Source of the DNA: Firmicutes bacterium UBA3553
Lineage (GTDB): Bacteria; Bacillota; Clostridia; Tissierellales; Sedimentibacteraceae
DNA length: 11,787 nucleotides
Assembly: GCA_002381185.1 (NCBI GenBank)
Contig: DFOA01000067.1
Coordinates: forward strand, 1-11,787
Direction: 5' to 3'
A program made the position numbers and the translations under genes. Positions 1 through 7,716 of the stretch are shown here, piece after piece (position 1 is the first letter of the stretch; each line of letters begins with the position of its first letter). Under the pieces are notes generated by a model, which was not told the origin of the DNA, did no database searches, and was given only the letters and a program-made list of their open reading frames with translations.

Positions 1-58
1 TTTATTCCTCAGAACTGATGGCTTGCATAGTCATTAAAATCAGCAAAGGAGATCATTC

Positions 59-760
59 ATGGATTTTATCACATTTGAAAACGTGGAAAGAGAATATCAC
101 ATCGGTGATGCCGTAATCAAGGCGGTGGATGGCATCAGCTTCAGCCTTAGACGGAGCTCGTTCAACGTGGTTCTGGGGCAGAGCGGAGCAGGTAAAACTA
201 CGCTGCTCAATTTGCTGGGCGGAATGGATTCACCGACCTCCGGCAAGATAGTCGTGAACGGGAAAGAAGTCTCCGGTATGTCTGAATATGATCTTACAGA
301 ATATCGTCGCACACAAATCGGATTTGTGTTTCAATTTTATAATCTGGTGCCTAATCTGACGGCGCTGGAAAATGTACAGCTTGCAGAAGAAATCTGCCCT
401 GACCCGCTGGACGCGCGGGAAATGCTGAGACGTGTAGGACTTGAAAATCGAATGGATAATTTTCCAAGCCAAATGTCCGGCGGAGAACAACAGCGCGTTT
501 CCATCGCCAGAGCACTGGCGAAGAACCCGCAGATCGTTCTGTGCGATGAGCCCACCGGGGCTCTGGACTCAGAAACCGGCCGCAAGGTGCTGCGCCTCAT
601 CCGCGATGTGGCCGGAGATCTTGGCAAGACTGTGATTATCGTCACACATAATGCTCCTATTGCCGAGATGGCACATACGGTGCTGCATATGCGGGATGGC
701 AAAATCGCTAAATTACAACTCAATGAGCACCCCAAGGACGTGGAGGAGATTTTATGGTAA
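59..760 (+). CDS. ABC transporter ATP-binding protein, MacB/LolD-like
   Basis: This 233-residue protein is the nucleotide-binding subunit of an ABC system of the MacB/LolD (FtsE-like) class. It hydrolyses ATP on the cytoplasmic face to drive its FtsX-type permease partner. Visible motifs are Walker A GQSGAGKT at residues 40-47, the Q-loop Gln92, the signature SGGEQQ at 140-145, Walker B ending in LCDEP at 161-165 with catalytic Glu164, the D-loop ALD at 168-170 and the switch His197. All are intact and the length is normal for the family. AAAGGAG at 45-51 lies 7 bases before the ATG. The stop overlaps the permease start by 7 bases (ATGGTAA), so the two are translationally coupled. The substrate cannot be told from the sequence; antimicrobial peptide or lipid handling is common for this class. 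G/C is high here compared with the downstream half of the window. Confidence 0.96.
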   Translation: MDFITFENVEREYHIGDAVIKAVDGISFSLRRSSFNVVLGQSGAGKTTLLNLLGGMDSPTSGKIVVNGKEVSGMSEYDLTEYRRTQIGFVFQFYNLVPNLTALENVQLAEEICPDPLDAREMLRRVGLENRMDNFPSQMSGGEQQRVSIARALAKNPQIVLCDEPTGALDSETGRKVLRLIRDVAGDLGKTVIIVTHNAPIAEMAHTVLHMRDGKIAKLQLNEHPKDVEEILW

Positions 761-3069
761 AAGGTGCATTGTTCAAAAAATCCATGCGTGACATGCGTAA
801 ATCGAAGTCGCAGTTCATTTCCATTTTTATCATGGCAACTTTGGCTGTATTCATTATGACAGGGCTTGACAGCATTTGGTTTACCGTTGAGAAACACTCA
901 GACACCATGTATCAATCAACAAATTTATCCGACTTATGGGTGACTGTGGAGAACCCTTCAGAGCAGCAACTTTGGGGAATCGGGAAAATTCATGGTGTGG
1001 AGTTTGTGGAAAAGCGCTTTTCTGCCGATGCCAACACGGATTTGCCCGGTGAACCCACACTGCACGTCTACGCATTGGATGACCGAAGTAAACTCGATCA
1101 GCCCGAACTCCAGCGAGGGAGGTTCAGTAAAAGCGGCGGCGGTGCTGTTCTTGACAGCACATTTGCCAAGGCTCACAATTTAAAAATCGGAGATTATATT
1201 TCCATTAAGCTAAACGGTGTATGGCTGCGCCTTCCCATTGACGGACTGGCACTGAGCGGTGAGCAAGTTTATGCCGTCAAAAACTCCGCTACATTGACAC
1301 CGGATTCCTCAGAATATGGCTTTGTAGTAATTCATACCGGCGCATTGGAGAGTGTTTATGGACAGAAGGTCTATAATCAGATCAGTGTGAAAACCACACC
1401 AGGTTCAGACCTTACACAAGTGGTGCAAAAAGCAGGTGCTGTTATAGGCGACAATTTGATTGGCATAATTTTGCAAAAAGACAGCAGCAGCGTCAGCAGT
1501 GTAAATTCCCGTATTCAGCAGTTTAAAACACTTTCGGTCGTATTTCCCATACTGTTCTTATTAGTTACAGCGCTAATTACACAAAGTACCATGGTGCGTA
1601 TGATAGAAAACCAGCGCCCGCAAATAGGAATTTTGAAAGCATTGGGCTACAGCAAGCGAAGTATCCTATGGCATTACACTTCCTATGGTGTCATAGTCGG
1701 TGTGCTTGGTTCTGCTTTCGGGCTTTTAATTGGACCTAATACATTCGGACGTATCATGGTTCCTCAGCTTAAGCTTACACTGGCAGACTATAGCCTTAAA
1801 ATCAATTACGGACATTTTGTATTTGTATTACTGTTGATTCTTATGTGTACAGGAGGAGTCTCGTTCTTAGCCTGCAGGAAGCTCCTAAGTGACTCGCCTT
1901 CGGTGCTTCTTCGAGATAAGCCGCCGAAAAGCGGACAGCACATATTTTTGGAATATGTACCATCTGTGTGGAAGAAAATGAAGTTCAGCAGCAAGCTTAT
2001 CGCACGAAATATAGTGAAGAATAAGGGACGCCTGATAATGAGTACAATAGGTGTCATGGGCTGCACAGGCGTGATTATTTCGGCATTGACAGTTCGAAGC
2101 ACATTGTCAGGAATCAGCGATTATACGTATGGAACAACATATACGTATGACCAAAAAATTGTCCTTGACACCACTAAGACTAATTCAATATACCTTAAAA
2201 ACCTTGAACTCAACGGCATAACTCAGCAAGTAGAAGAGTCTGCAATCCAGTTAATTCTTCCGAACGGAAACCAAAAAATGGAGCCTGTCAATATTACTAC
2301 GAAGAAAAGCCCGCTGATTCACCTTCAGGATATTGATGGTAATTCCATTTCATTACCTGAAAACGGGGTTCTCATGACCCGCAAGCTATGTAAAGAGCTA
2401 GGTTTAAATAGAGGTGACATTATCCGAATTAAGCTCACAAATAAGGGCTATGTTTCAGTTCCTATCGTCCATGTTGCATACCTTGCTTCCGGTCAGGGAA
2501 TTTATATGACTGACACATACTGGGAATCGCTGGGCGAGACATTTAAGCCGACGGCACTGCTGGTCAAATGGAACGGTCCGCCGGATCAAAAATTTCTCAC
2601 CAGCGATGCGGTGGTTGATTCGTCAACGAGAGAAAGTATGCAGGATAGCCTGTCTTCAAGCATAGGTGTTGTTAATTTAGCAGTCTTGCTGTTGATTGTT
2701 TTGGGCTCGTCGCTGGCGTTTGTGGTTCTGTACAACACCGGTATCCTAAACTACGTAGAACGGGTCAGGGATCTTGCAACCTTTCGTGTACTCGGATTCC
2801 ACCACCAGGAAATCCAGTACCTGGTACTGGTTGAAAATTATTTTTCAGTCTTGCTGGGGATGCTGTGCGGTATCCCTGTAGGAAGATTCATGTCATGGGT
2901 GATAGCCAGCAGTATTGACAAACGGCTGGACCTTCTAGGCAACATTAATTTGACGAACGTGCTGATAGCCGGAGCAATGACCATGGCCTTTGCATGGATT
3001 GTCAACAAGGTAATAGCCCGTAAGATGAAAGAAATTGACATATTTGAAGCGCTGAAAAGCGTTGAATAG
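754..3069 (+). CDS. ABC transporter permease with two FtsX domains
   Basis: The 771-residue membrane subunit is the partner of the ATPase encoded just upstream. Eight hydrophobic segments are visible near residues 21-38, 260-281, 310-328, 354-374, 427-447, 638-661, 690-717 and 736-754. They form two FtsX blocks, each with one N-terminal helix, a large extracytoplasmic region (about 40-258 and 450-636) and three further helices. The typical cytoplasmic coupling segment after the second helix of each block is present, ending in GILKALGYSKRSI near 293 in the first and ATFRVLGF in the second. GGAGGAG lies just upstream of the ATG at 754, inside the end of the ATPase gene. Such permeases usually act as mechanotransmitters that move peptides, lipids or lipoproteins at the outer face of the membrane rather than as simple channels. 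Substrate unknown. Confidence 0.94.
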   Translation: MVKGALFKKSMRDMRKSKSQFISIFIMATLAVFIMTGLDSIWFTVEKHSDTMYQSTNLSDLWVTVENPSEQQLWGIGKIHGVEFVEKRFSADANTDLPGEPTLHVYALDDRSKLDQPELQRGRFSKSGGGAVLDSTFAKAHNLKIGDYISIKLNGVWLRLPIDGLALSGEQVYAVKNSATLTPDSSEYGFVVIHTGALESVYGQKVYNQISVKTTPGSDLTQVVQKAGAVIGDNLIGIILQKDSSSVSSVNSRIQQFKTLSVVFPILFLLVTALITQSTMVRMIENQRPQIGILKALGYSKRSILWHYTSYGVIVGVLGSAFGLLIGPNTFGRIMVPQLKLTLADYSLKINYGHFVFVLLLILMCTGGVSFLACRKLLSDSPSVLLRDKPPKSGQHIFLEYVPSVWKKMKFSSKLIARNIVKNKGRLIMSTIGVMGCTGVIISALTVRSTLSGISDYTYGTTYTYDQKIVLDTTKTNSIYLKNLELNGITQQVEESAIQLILPNGNQKMEPVNITTKKSPLIHLQDIDGNSISLPENGVLMTRKLCKELGLNRGDIIRIKLTNKGYVSVPIVHVAYLASGQGIYMTDTYWESLGETFKPTALLVKWNGPPDQKFLTSDAVVDSSTRESMQDSLSSSIGVVNLAVLLLIVLGSSLAFVVLYNTGILNYVERVRDLATFRVLGFHHQEIQYLVLVENYFSVLLGMLCGIPVGRFMSWVIASSIDKRLDLLGNINLTNVLIAGAMTMAFAWIVNKVIARKMKEIDIFEALKSVE

Positions 3070-3090
3070 CAACAGATGGAGGAGTAGCAC

Positions 3091-4278
3091 ATGAAAAACT
3101 GGATATTATCACGCAAAAAGGCGGTAGTTATAGTATGTGGACTGACCATACTCATTATCGTAATTACTATCTTTATTCAAAAGAGAAACAGTATCGAAGC
3201 CATGCAGGCAGAGGATACCTTTGTTACCGCAAATCAGACCGCTGAAATCGAAGCATGGGGTGAAGTGCGGTACAGCCACATTGAGAACATCAGTATTGAC
3301 ATTCCAGCAGTTGTAACGGATGTGACGGTGAAGGAGGGCGAACGTGTCATGCTAGGTCAACCTCTCGTGACACTGGACCTTTCTGAATACAATGGTAACA
3401 TCGAGAAACTGAAGCAGCAGCTCTCTGCTGACCAGGCGGCACTGCCTGCCGCTGCTCAGGACATTTCTGCTTTGCAGGCGGACATTGCCCAGATGCAGAG
3501 TGAAATTGCTCGGAAGAATGAGGAATACAACAACAGCACGAACGCTGACCTGCAGCTGTTGCAAAATTCACTGAACCTGGCTCAGAAAGAGCTTGAAAAT
3601 ACAAAGAATGATCTGCAGAATTACCAGTCACTGTACGATGCGCAAGCCGTTCCGGAAACGACTCTAAATCAGTATAAGACTGCACTGGATCAGTGTCAGA
3701 AAGCTGTGGACGATGTGAAAGCCACCATCCAGAAAACCAAGACTGCTTTAAAAGATGAACTGAACCAGCTTAATATTTCACTCAAGTCCAAAGAAACACA
3801 GCTTTCCCAGCTTCAATTGGGCAACAGCGCGAACGTCACAAAGCAGCAAAGCGGTATTTCAGCCACACAGGTGGATCTGAACATTATGATGTCAAAAACT
3901 GCAAAGGATTACTTCAAAGACAACCAGATTGTTTCCAATGTGAAAAACGGGATTGTACAAAATATAGCGGTTAGCGATGGGGATTATCTTGGAGTGCAGG
4001 GCATGCCGACTAAAGTGCTGCAGATTATTGACGCGGATTCCATTACCGTCAGTGCGGAGGTCTACGAGGAATTCATAGGCAGCGTACAGGTCGGTGAATC
4101 TGTCAGAATTGTGCCGACCTCTGCCCCGGACATCTCACTGACAGGTATCGTGACACAAATTCCGGATCTGGCAGTGGAGAAGGACGGCAGGCGCGTTGTC
4201 CGCGTACTTGTAAAACCCGACGATCCAAACAGCCTGCTCAAGCCTGGATTTACTGCAGATGTTTATTTTACGAAATAA
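3091..4278 (+). CDS. HlyD/MacA-type membrane-fusion (adaptor) protein
   Basis: This 395-residue protein is anchored by one N-terminal transmembrane helix (about residues 11-30, after a short basic cytoplasmic tail). A first biotinyl/lipoyl half-motif follows at about 74-96 (VKEGERVMLGQPLVTLD). Next comes a long coiled-coil hairpin at about 100-255, rich in Gln, Leu, Lys and Asn. The second lipoyl half is near 277-300 and a beta-barrel region runs from about 312 to the end. This is the order seen in periplasmic adaptor proteins such as MacA and their Gram-positive equivalents. GGAGGAG at 3078-3084 sits 6 bases before the ATG. The gene starts 21 bases after the permease stop, so all three are one operon and probably one tripartite complex. 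In a Gram-positive cell it would extend into the wall and guide substrate or sense it. Confidence 0.93.
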   Translation: MKNWILSRKKAVVIVCGLTILIIVITIFIQKRNSIEAMQAEDTFVTANQTAEIEAWGEVRYSHIENISIDIPAVVTDVTVKEGERVMLGQPLVTLDLSEYNGNIEKLKQQLSADQAALPAAAQDISALQADIAQMQSEIARKNEEYNNSTNADLQLLQNSLNLAQKELENTKNDLQNYQSLYDAQAVPETTLNQYKTALDQCQKAVDDVKATIQKTKTALKDELNQLNISLKSKETQLSQLQLGNSANVTKQQSGISATQVDLNIMMSKTAKDYFKDNQIVSNVKNGIVQNIAVSDGDYLGVQGMPTKVLQIIDADSITVSAEVYEEFIGSVQVGESVRIVPTSAPDISLTGIVTQIPDLAVEKDGRRVVRVLVKPDDPNSLLKPGFTADVYFTK

Positions 4279-4374
4279 ATGCACTTTACATGGCAAAAAC
4301 GCAAGGGAGGAATCGTGTTGTCCGGTCCCAGCAATCAATCTGATTATATTATAAAATATTAGCCTGATAAAGAC

Positions 4375-4416
4375 ATGGATGGAAGCGTGGGTTTGGACAC
4401 AATCCATCCATATTTT
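4375..4416 (+). terminator. Hairpin after the ABC operon, probable terminator
   Basis: ATGGATGGA at 4375-4383 pairs perfectly with TCCATCCAT at 4403-4411. An inner GTG/CAC (4387-4389 with 4398-4400) can continue the stem across a small internal loop. ATTTTCT follows. The T-run is short, so termination may be partial. Its position, about 100 bases after the adaptor stop and before a new promoter, supports the call. Confidence 0.55.
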
Positions 4417-4452
4417 CTATAAATGAAGAGGGATAATCAGACATGGAGAGCA

Positions 4453-4480
4453 TTGACAACCCCCATTATAATAGTATAAT
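4453..4480 (+). promoter_or_regulatory. Sigma-A-type promoter for the 4535 gene
   Basis: TTGACA at 4453-4458 and TATAAT at 4475-4480 are both perfect consensus hexamers, separated by 16 bases. Transcription would start near 4487, about 48 bases before the ATG at 4535. A second TATAAT at 4467-4472 has only an 8-base gap to the -35 and is probably incidental. Confidence 0.75.
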
Positions 4481-4487
4481 TGTACTA
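4472..4487. promoter_or_regulatory. Palindrome over the -10, candidate operator
   Basis: TAGTATAATTGTACTA is a 16-base near-palindrome with 14 of 16 positions symmetric, the T/G at positions 6 and 11 being the mismatch. It covers the whole -10 hexamer and the predicted start site. A repressor bound here would block transcription. No regulator gene is present in the window to pair with it. Confidence 0.4.
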
Positions 4488-4534
4488 ACAAGATTGCAAA
4501 GTACAGGTGTGCTGCAGAATAACAGGAGAAGATT

Positions 4535-5575
4535 ATGAATATTAGATATTTAAATGAATTCTTAAGCCGTATGGAGGAGATTGCCGTAATAGGAAGGACT
4601 GCCAAAGTAGACGGTGTCATTTGCAATATTATGGGAATGGTACGAAATGGCTTGCAGTTAAGGCTTTTGATTCTACAATATGATGAGAATTTTCAACATA
4701 ATGTGGAGGAAGATGAGACAGCATTTTGTGACATTCCTTCCAGACCTGAGAACAATCGAAAGCGATTGAGCCGAAAGATGCACCATGATGCGGTAAATCC
4801 CTTTTGGACAGTCCGCAAGATTTTAGTCGGGGACAGAGAGTTTGAGGTGAATGGAGCGGAAAATCATAGATTGAATATACAGAATTGTGAGGATATATTG
4901 TTAATCTCTGAATTTCTGCATAACGGCTGGCAGCCGAAGGGCATAGATTATCAGAATATTGACATGCTGTTTCTGACCAGTCTGGAGTTGGAAGGCGAAT
5001 ATACGGCCATACCAGGACTTGTAGAAAATTCTGAATTACGTTTTTCCATGAGGGCTGACAGCGTGCCATACCTTGTGGAACAACCGATTACGTTAACTGT
5101 GGGCGGTCAATATCCTGACAGACTGTGGTTCAGGGATTTGTGCGACAAAGAACATTGGTTTTTGATTAATCAAATATATTTATCAGATATGTGGGCGGAA
5201 ATTGAAAAAACTCTCAATGATCCTAGAATACAGGAACAAATGACAAAGGAGCAAATAGCTCAGGCAAAATTGGATTTTGAAAAGAAATTCCTGAAAATAT
5301 GCCCCAAAGGCATGCTACTACCTGTAATTGAGTATGAATGCGAGGAAAATATAGCTCTCCAGTTTTATACTAAGGACTATCTGGATGCTGAGCCTGTAAA
5401 TAAAAACGGCGGTATAGGATTCATTGTTCGCCCGGAAAACCCCACAGGAATTTTGGGGCTGAAGCTGAAAGCCGCCATTGTTCAGGAACCTGTTCCGGCT
5501 AATACCGTAAGTATTGTAGCTGAATTGTTTCAATATTTTCATACTATCACCGTAGACGATATTGTGGTTAAGTAA
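4535..5575 (+). CDS. Hypothetical protein, 346 aa, unrecognised
   Basis: I do not recognise this protein. It begins MNIRYLNEFLSRMEEIAVIG and has no signal peptide or membrane segment, so it should be cytosolic. It is acidic, with alternating predicted strands and one clear amphipathic helical stretch at about residues 217-255, rich in Glu, Lys and Gln and flanked by aromatic residues. A basic patch (NRKRLSRKMHH) lies near residue 73. No nucleotide-binding or catalytic signature is visible. AGGAGA at 4525-4530 precedes the ATG with good spacing. It has its own promoter and a hairpin separates it from the ABC operon, so it is probably a single-gene unit. Base composition is intermediate between the ABC operon and the AT-rich region downstream. 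Confidence 0.85.
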   Translation: MNIRYLNEFLSRMEEIAVIGRTAKVDGVICNIMGMVRNGLQLRLLILQYDENFQHNVEEDETAFCDIPSRPENNRKRLSRKMHHDAVNPFWTVRKILVGDREFEVNGAENHRLNIQNCEDILLISEFLHNGWQPKGIDYQNIDMLFLTSLELEGEYTAIPGLVENSELRFSMRADSVPYLVEQPITLTVGGQYPDRLWFRDLCDKEHWFLINQIYLSDMWAEIEKTLNDPRIQEQMTKEQIAQAKLDFEKKFLKICPKGMLLPVIEYECEENIALQFYTKDYLDAEPVNKNGGIGFIVRPENPTGILGLKLKAAIVQEPVPANTVSIVAELFQYFHTITVDDIVVK

Positions 5576-5672
5576 TATGGTTAATGATTAAACTTTAGAA
5601 TAGTATAGTGATAATAGCATGAATATGTATTATTAGAAAATAGATTTTTTGTATAAATCAGAAGGAGTTTTA

Positions 5673-6860
5673 ATGCAAACAGAAAAAAACAATTCTCTGG
5701 ACAACATGAGCTGCCCGGTTATAAATAAATGCGGAGGCTGTCAAATACAGCATTACAGTTATGAAAAACAATTGGAAGAAAAACAAAGACAGGTCAGTAC
5801 CCTATTAGATAAATTTTGCAAGATAGAAAATATTATCGGAATGGAAAATCCATATTTTTACCGCAACAAAGTCCATGCAGTATTTGATACAGACAAAAAA
5901 GGAAATGTTATATCAGGTGTTTATGAGGCGGGAAGTCACAGGGTAGTTTCCATAGACAGCTGCCTGATAGAAGATCAGCGTGCCGATAATATAATAGTTA
6001 CAATTCGCGGAATGCTCAAATCCTTTAAAATAAGGACATATAATGAAGATACCGGAGTCGGTCTGTTACGTCATGTATTAATCAGAACAGGACATAAAAG
6101 CAATGAAATAATGGTTGTATTAGTACTGGCATCCCACATATTTCCTTCAAAAAACAATTTTATCAAGGCTCTTTTAAAAATTCATCCCGAAATAACAACC
6201 ATTGTCATGAATGTAAACAATAAAAAAACCAGCATGGTGTTGGGAGAAAGAGAACAGGTGCTGTATGGGAAGGGATACATAGAAGATACCTTGTGCGATA
6301 AAGTTTTTAGAATTTCACCAAAGTCGTTTTATCAGATAAATCCTGTACAGACAGAAATCCTTTACAGCAAGGCTATTGAATTCGCATCACTAAAAGGCAA
6401 TGAAACAATCATAGATGCATATTGCGGTATAGGAACAATCGGTATAATTGCAAGCAGCCATGTTAAAAAGGTGATCGGGGTCGAACTTAACCGTGACGCA
6501 GTAAAAGATGCAATAACAAATGCCAAGCGAAACAAGGTAAATAATATTTATTTCTACAATCAGGATGCCGGAGAATTTATGAACCAGATGGCTAAAGAAA
6601 AACAATCTGCAGATGTGGTATTCCTTGACCCTCCAAGGTCCGGCAGCACAGAACAGTTTTTAGATGCCATGATCTCAATGAATCCAAAAAAAGTAGTATA
6701 CATCTCATGTAATCCGGTAACATTGGAAAGAGATTTATCATACCTCGTAAAAAAAGGATACGAAGCAAAGAAAGCCGTACCTGTAGATATGTTTCCGGGA
6801 ACGGAGCACGTTGAGTGCGTGATTCTGATGCAGAATTGTGGTATAGAGGGCAAAAAATAG
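5673..6860 (+). CDS. rlmD: 23S rRNA uracil-C5 methyltransferase, TrmA/RlmD family
   Basis: The enzyme transfers a methyl group from S-adenosylmethionine to C5 of a uracil in RNA, most likely 23S rRNA. An iron-sulfur cluster motif is complete: Cys14, Cys20, Cys23 (in CGGC) and Cys97. The SAM-binding motif DAYCGIGTIG starts at Asp248, DPPRSG starts at Asp319, the catalytic nucleophile is Cys346 in YISCNP, and the C-terminal FPGTEHVE motif is present. At 395 residues it is shorter than most RlmD proteins because the N-terminal TRAM RNA-binding domain is absent: the Cys cluster begins at residue 14. I chose ATG 5673 because GAAGGAG at 5661-5667 sits 5 bases upstream; the in-frame TTG at 5649 has no such site. 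The symbol follows family habit; the exact target uracil is not shown by the sequence and RlmC/RlmCD-type specificity is possible. Confidence 0.92.
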   Translation: MQTEKNNSLDNMSCPVINKCGGCQIQHYSYEKQLEEKQRQVSTLLDKFCKIENIIGMENPYFYRNKVHAVFDTDKKGNVISGVYEAGSHRVVSIDSCLIEDQRADNIIVTIRGMLKSFKIRTYNEDTGVGLLRHVLIRTGHKSNEIMVVLVLASHIFPSKNNFIKALLKIHPEITTIVMNVNNKKTSMVLGEREQVLYGKGYIEDTLCDKVFRISPKSFYQINPVQTEILYSKAIEFASLKGNETIIDAYCGIGTIGIIASSHVKKVIGVELNRDAVKDAITNAKRNKVNNIYFYNQDAGEFMNQMAKEKQSADVVFLDPPRSGSTEQFLDAMISMNPKKVVYISCNPVTLERDLSYLVKKGYEAKKAVPVDMFPGTEHVECVILMQNCGIEGKK

Positions 6861-6892
6861 AGTTTGACCACAACATATAGTGGCTTGAAGGC

Positions 6893-6946
6893 AAAAGAGG
6901 GCAAAAATTCGGAGCAAAAAATACACGATTTTTGACCTCTTTTTTT
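6893..6946 (+). terminator. Rho-independent terminator after rlmD
   Basis: AAAAGAGGGCAAAAAT at 6893-6908 pairs with ATTTTTGACCTCTTTT at 6928-6943 with a single mismatch (16-base arms, 19-base loop), and the T-run continues to 6946. It begins 33 bases after the methyltransferase stop. Its symmetry and the A-run on the 5' side mean it could also work on the minus strand. Confidence 0.75.
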
Positions 6947-7059
6947 GCAAAAAATACTAATGCAAAAGCTTATTTTTTAGATTTTGCATAAAGGTGATGT
7001 AAAAGATTACTTTTCAGTAAGATAGATAATAATTTATAAATCACAAATGAGAGACAAAT

Positions 7060-7106
7060 AAAGCCGGAGAAATATGGTGAATTTATATCATATATTCTCC
7101 GGCTTT
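7060..7106. terminator. Strong 12-bp hairpin, possible second terminator
   Basis: AAAGCCGGAGAA at 7060-7071 pairs perfectly with TTCTCCGGCTTT at 7095-7106. The stem continues through ATATG/CATAT after a one-base bulge. The following sequence AATAGCTTTATATTC is U-rich but not a clean T-run. It may be a backup terminator after rlmD or the end of something lost from this site. Confidence 0.55.
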
Positions 7107-7217
7107 AATAGCTTTATATTCTTCATTGCGAGAGGCATTTTATTCGAATGAAAGAAGAAGCCTTTCTATATCTGATTGGCTCATTCATAAAATTCAAGTA
7201 TATTGAGAGAGAAAAAT

Positions 7218-7415
7218 ATGGATCAAGAGGAATGTGAAAATTGGATAGCCATTACTGCAAGCAGCAGCTATAAATGGGTGGAAGATAGGATATCATATTT
7301 GAATGGTAGAGGTTCTTTGTACTATACAGATGGGGAAGATGGTGTATATATTCAGATATCAAATGACAGTACATTGAAGACTGGGACTTATGAAGGTGCG
7401 TTTCCTCATATTTAG
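7218..7415 (+). CDS. Small hypothetical ORF, 65 aa, possibly truncated
   Basis: The reading frame from ATG 7218 gives 65 residues, starting MDQEECENWIAITASS and ending GTYEGAFPHI. It has mixed, protein-like composition (Trp, Tyr, Gly, Asp) with alternating strand-like segments, unlike random AT-rich translation. A weak purine-rich GAGAGAG lies at 7205-7211. The TTG at 7203 is an alternative in-frame start without better support. The protein ends abruptly, and an overlapping frame stays open for a further 20 codons or so past the stop, to a stop near 7471, so this may be a frameshifted or decayed gene. I do not recognise a family. No partner gene is coupled to it. Confidence 0.4.
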   Translation: MDQEECENWIAITASSSYKWVEDRISYLNGRGSLYYTDGEDGVYIQISNDSTLKTGTYEGAFPHI

Positions 7416-7716
7416 ATATGTTTAATGTATATAATACTAATCATTTGGAAATGAGGATAGATGAGGTATATTAGTGTAAAATTGAGGATAGGTTAATTGA
7501 GCTAAGTACTTGACATACCCTTAATGCTTGTCAACCCTTTAACAACTGCATATATTAAATTGTATTTTGTTTATATAATTTTAAAAGACTCATTATCAAA
7601 AAGATTGAAAATGTGGGTCTTAATATAAATAAGCAGTAATATTAGGGCCGTAACGGTCTTGTAGAAAGGTAATTTAATAGTGAAGTCCATATTTTCACTA
7701 TTAAATGGTGGAAATA
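7416..7716. other. AT-rich leader region of the sigma-factor gene
   Basis: About 300 bases without a supported gene. It holds a dyad TTGACA (7510-7515) / TGTCAA (7529-7534), a -10-like TATAAT at 7574-7579 with no good -35, and a hairpin pairing AAGACTCAT (7585-7593) with ATGTGGGTCTT (7611-7621) using G-U pairs. A short palindrome CCGTAACGG follows at 7648-7656. The perfect 12-bp inverted repeat at 7673-7705 is listed separately. This density of structure is more than a plain promoter needs and suggests leader-level control of the sigma gene. Confidence 0.5.
7673..7705 (+). promoter_or_regulatory. Perfect inverted repeat next to the sigma-gene start
   Basis: TTTAATAGTGAA at 7673-7684 and TTCACTATTAAA at 7694-7705 are perfect reverse complements with a 9-base loop. 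The repeat ends 11 bases before the chosen ATG (7717) and just before its GGTGG ribosome site at 7707-7711. It could be an operator for a dimeric DNA-binding protein or an mRNA hairpin that limits ribosome access. There is no T-run after it, so a terminator is unlikely. Confidence 0.55.

Larger units (their letters stand above)
6861..7217. other. Non-coding stretch with three hairpins
   Basis: No convincing gene lies here. Besides the two hairpins listed separately, ATGCAAAA at 6960-6967 pairs with TTTTGCAT at 6982-6989 across a 14-base loop. The string TGCAAAA also occurs at 6946-6952. I see no promoter with two good hexamers. From about here the DNA becomes markedly more AT-rich. Confidence 0.6.

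Noticed and set aside
1..58. End of an upstream gene at the left edge
   Set aside because: The 58 bases hold a ribosome site and no open frame long enough to support a gene; nothing can be said of what lies before it.
337..897. Long minus-strand frame (186 codons) opposite the ATPase gene
   Set aside because: It is the antisense shadow of a gene with intact ABC motifs and has no ribosome site or recognisable domain.
4285..4310. TTTACA at 4285 as a second toxin-type promoter
   Set aside because: The -10 position holds AGGAAT, not a T-rich hexamer, and no gene follows closely.
5649..5672. TTG 5649 as start of the methyltransferase
   Set aside because: The frame runs through the ribosome site GAAGGAG that serves ATG 5673.
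7510..7543. TTGACA at 7510 or TTTAAC at 7538 as the promoter of the sigma gene (housekeeping or autoregulated)
   Set aside because: Neither has a fitting -10: AACCCT lies 17 bases after the first, and the second is a poor TTTACA match with TATTTT at 19 bases.
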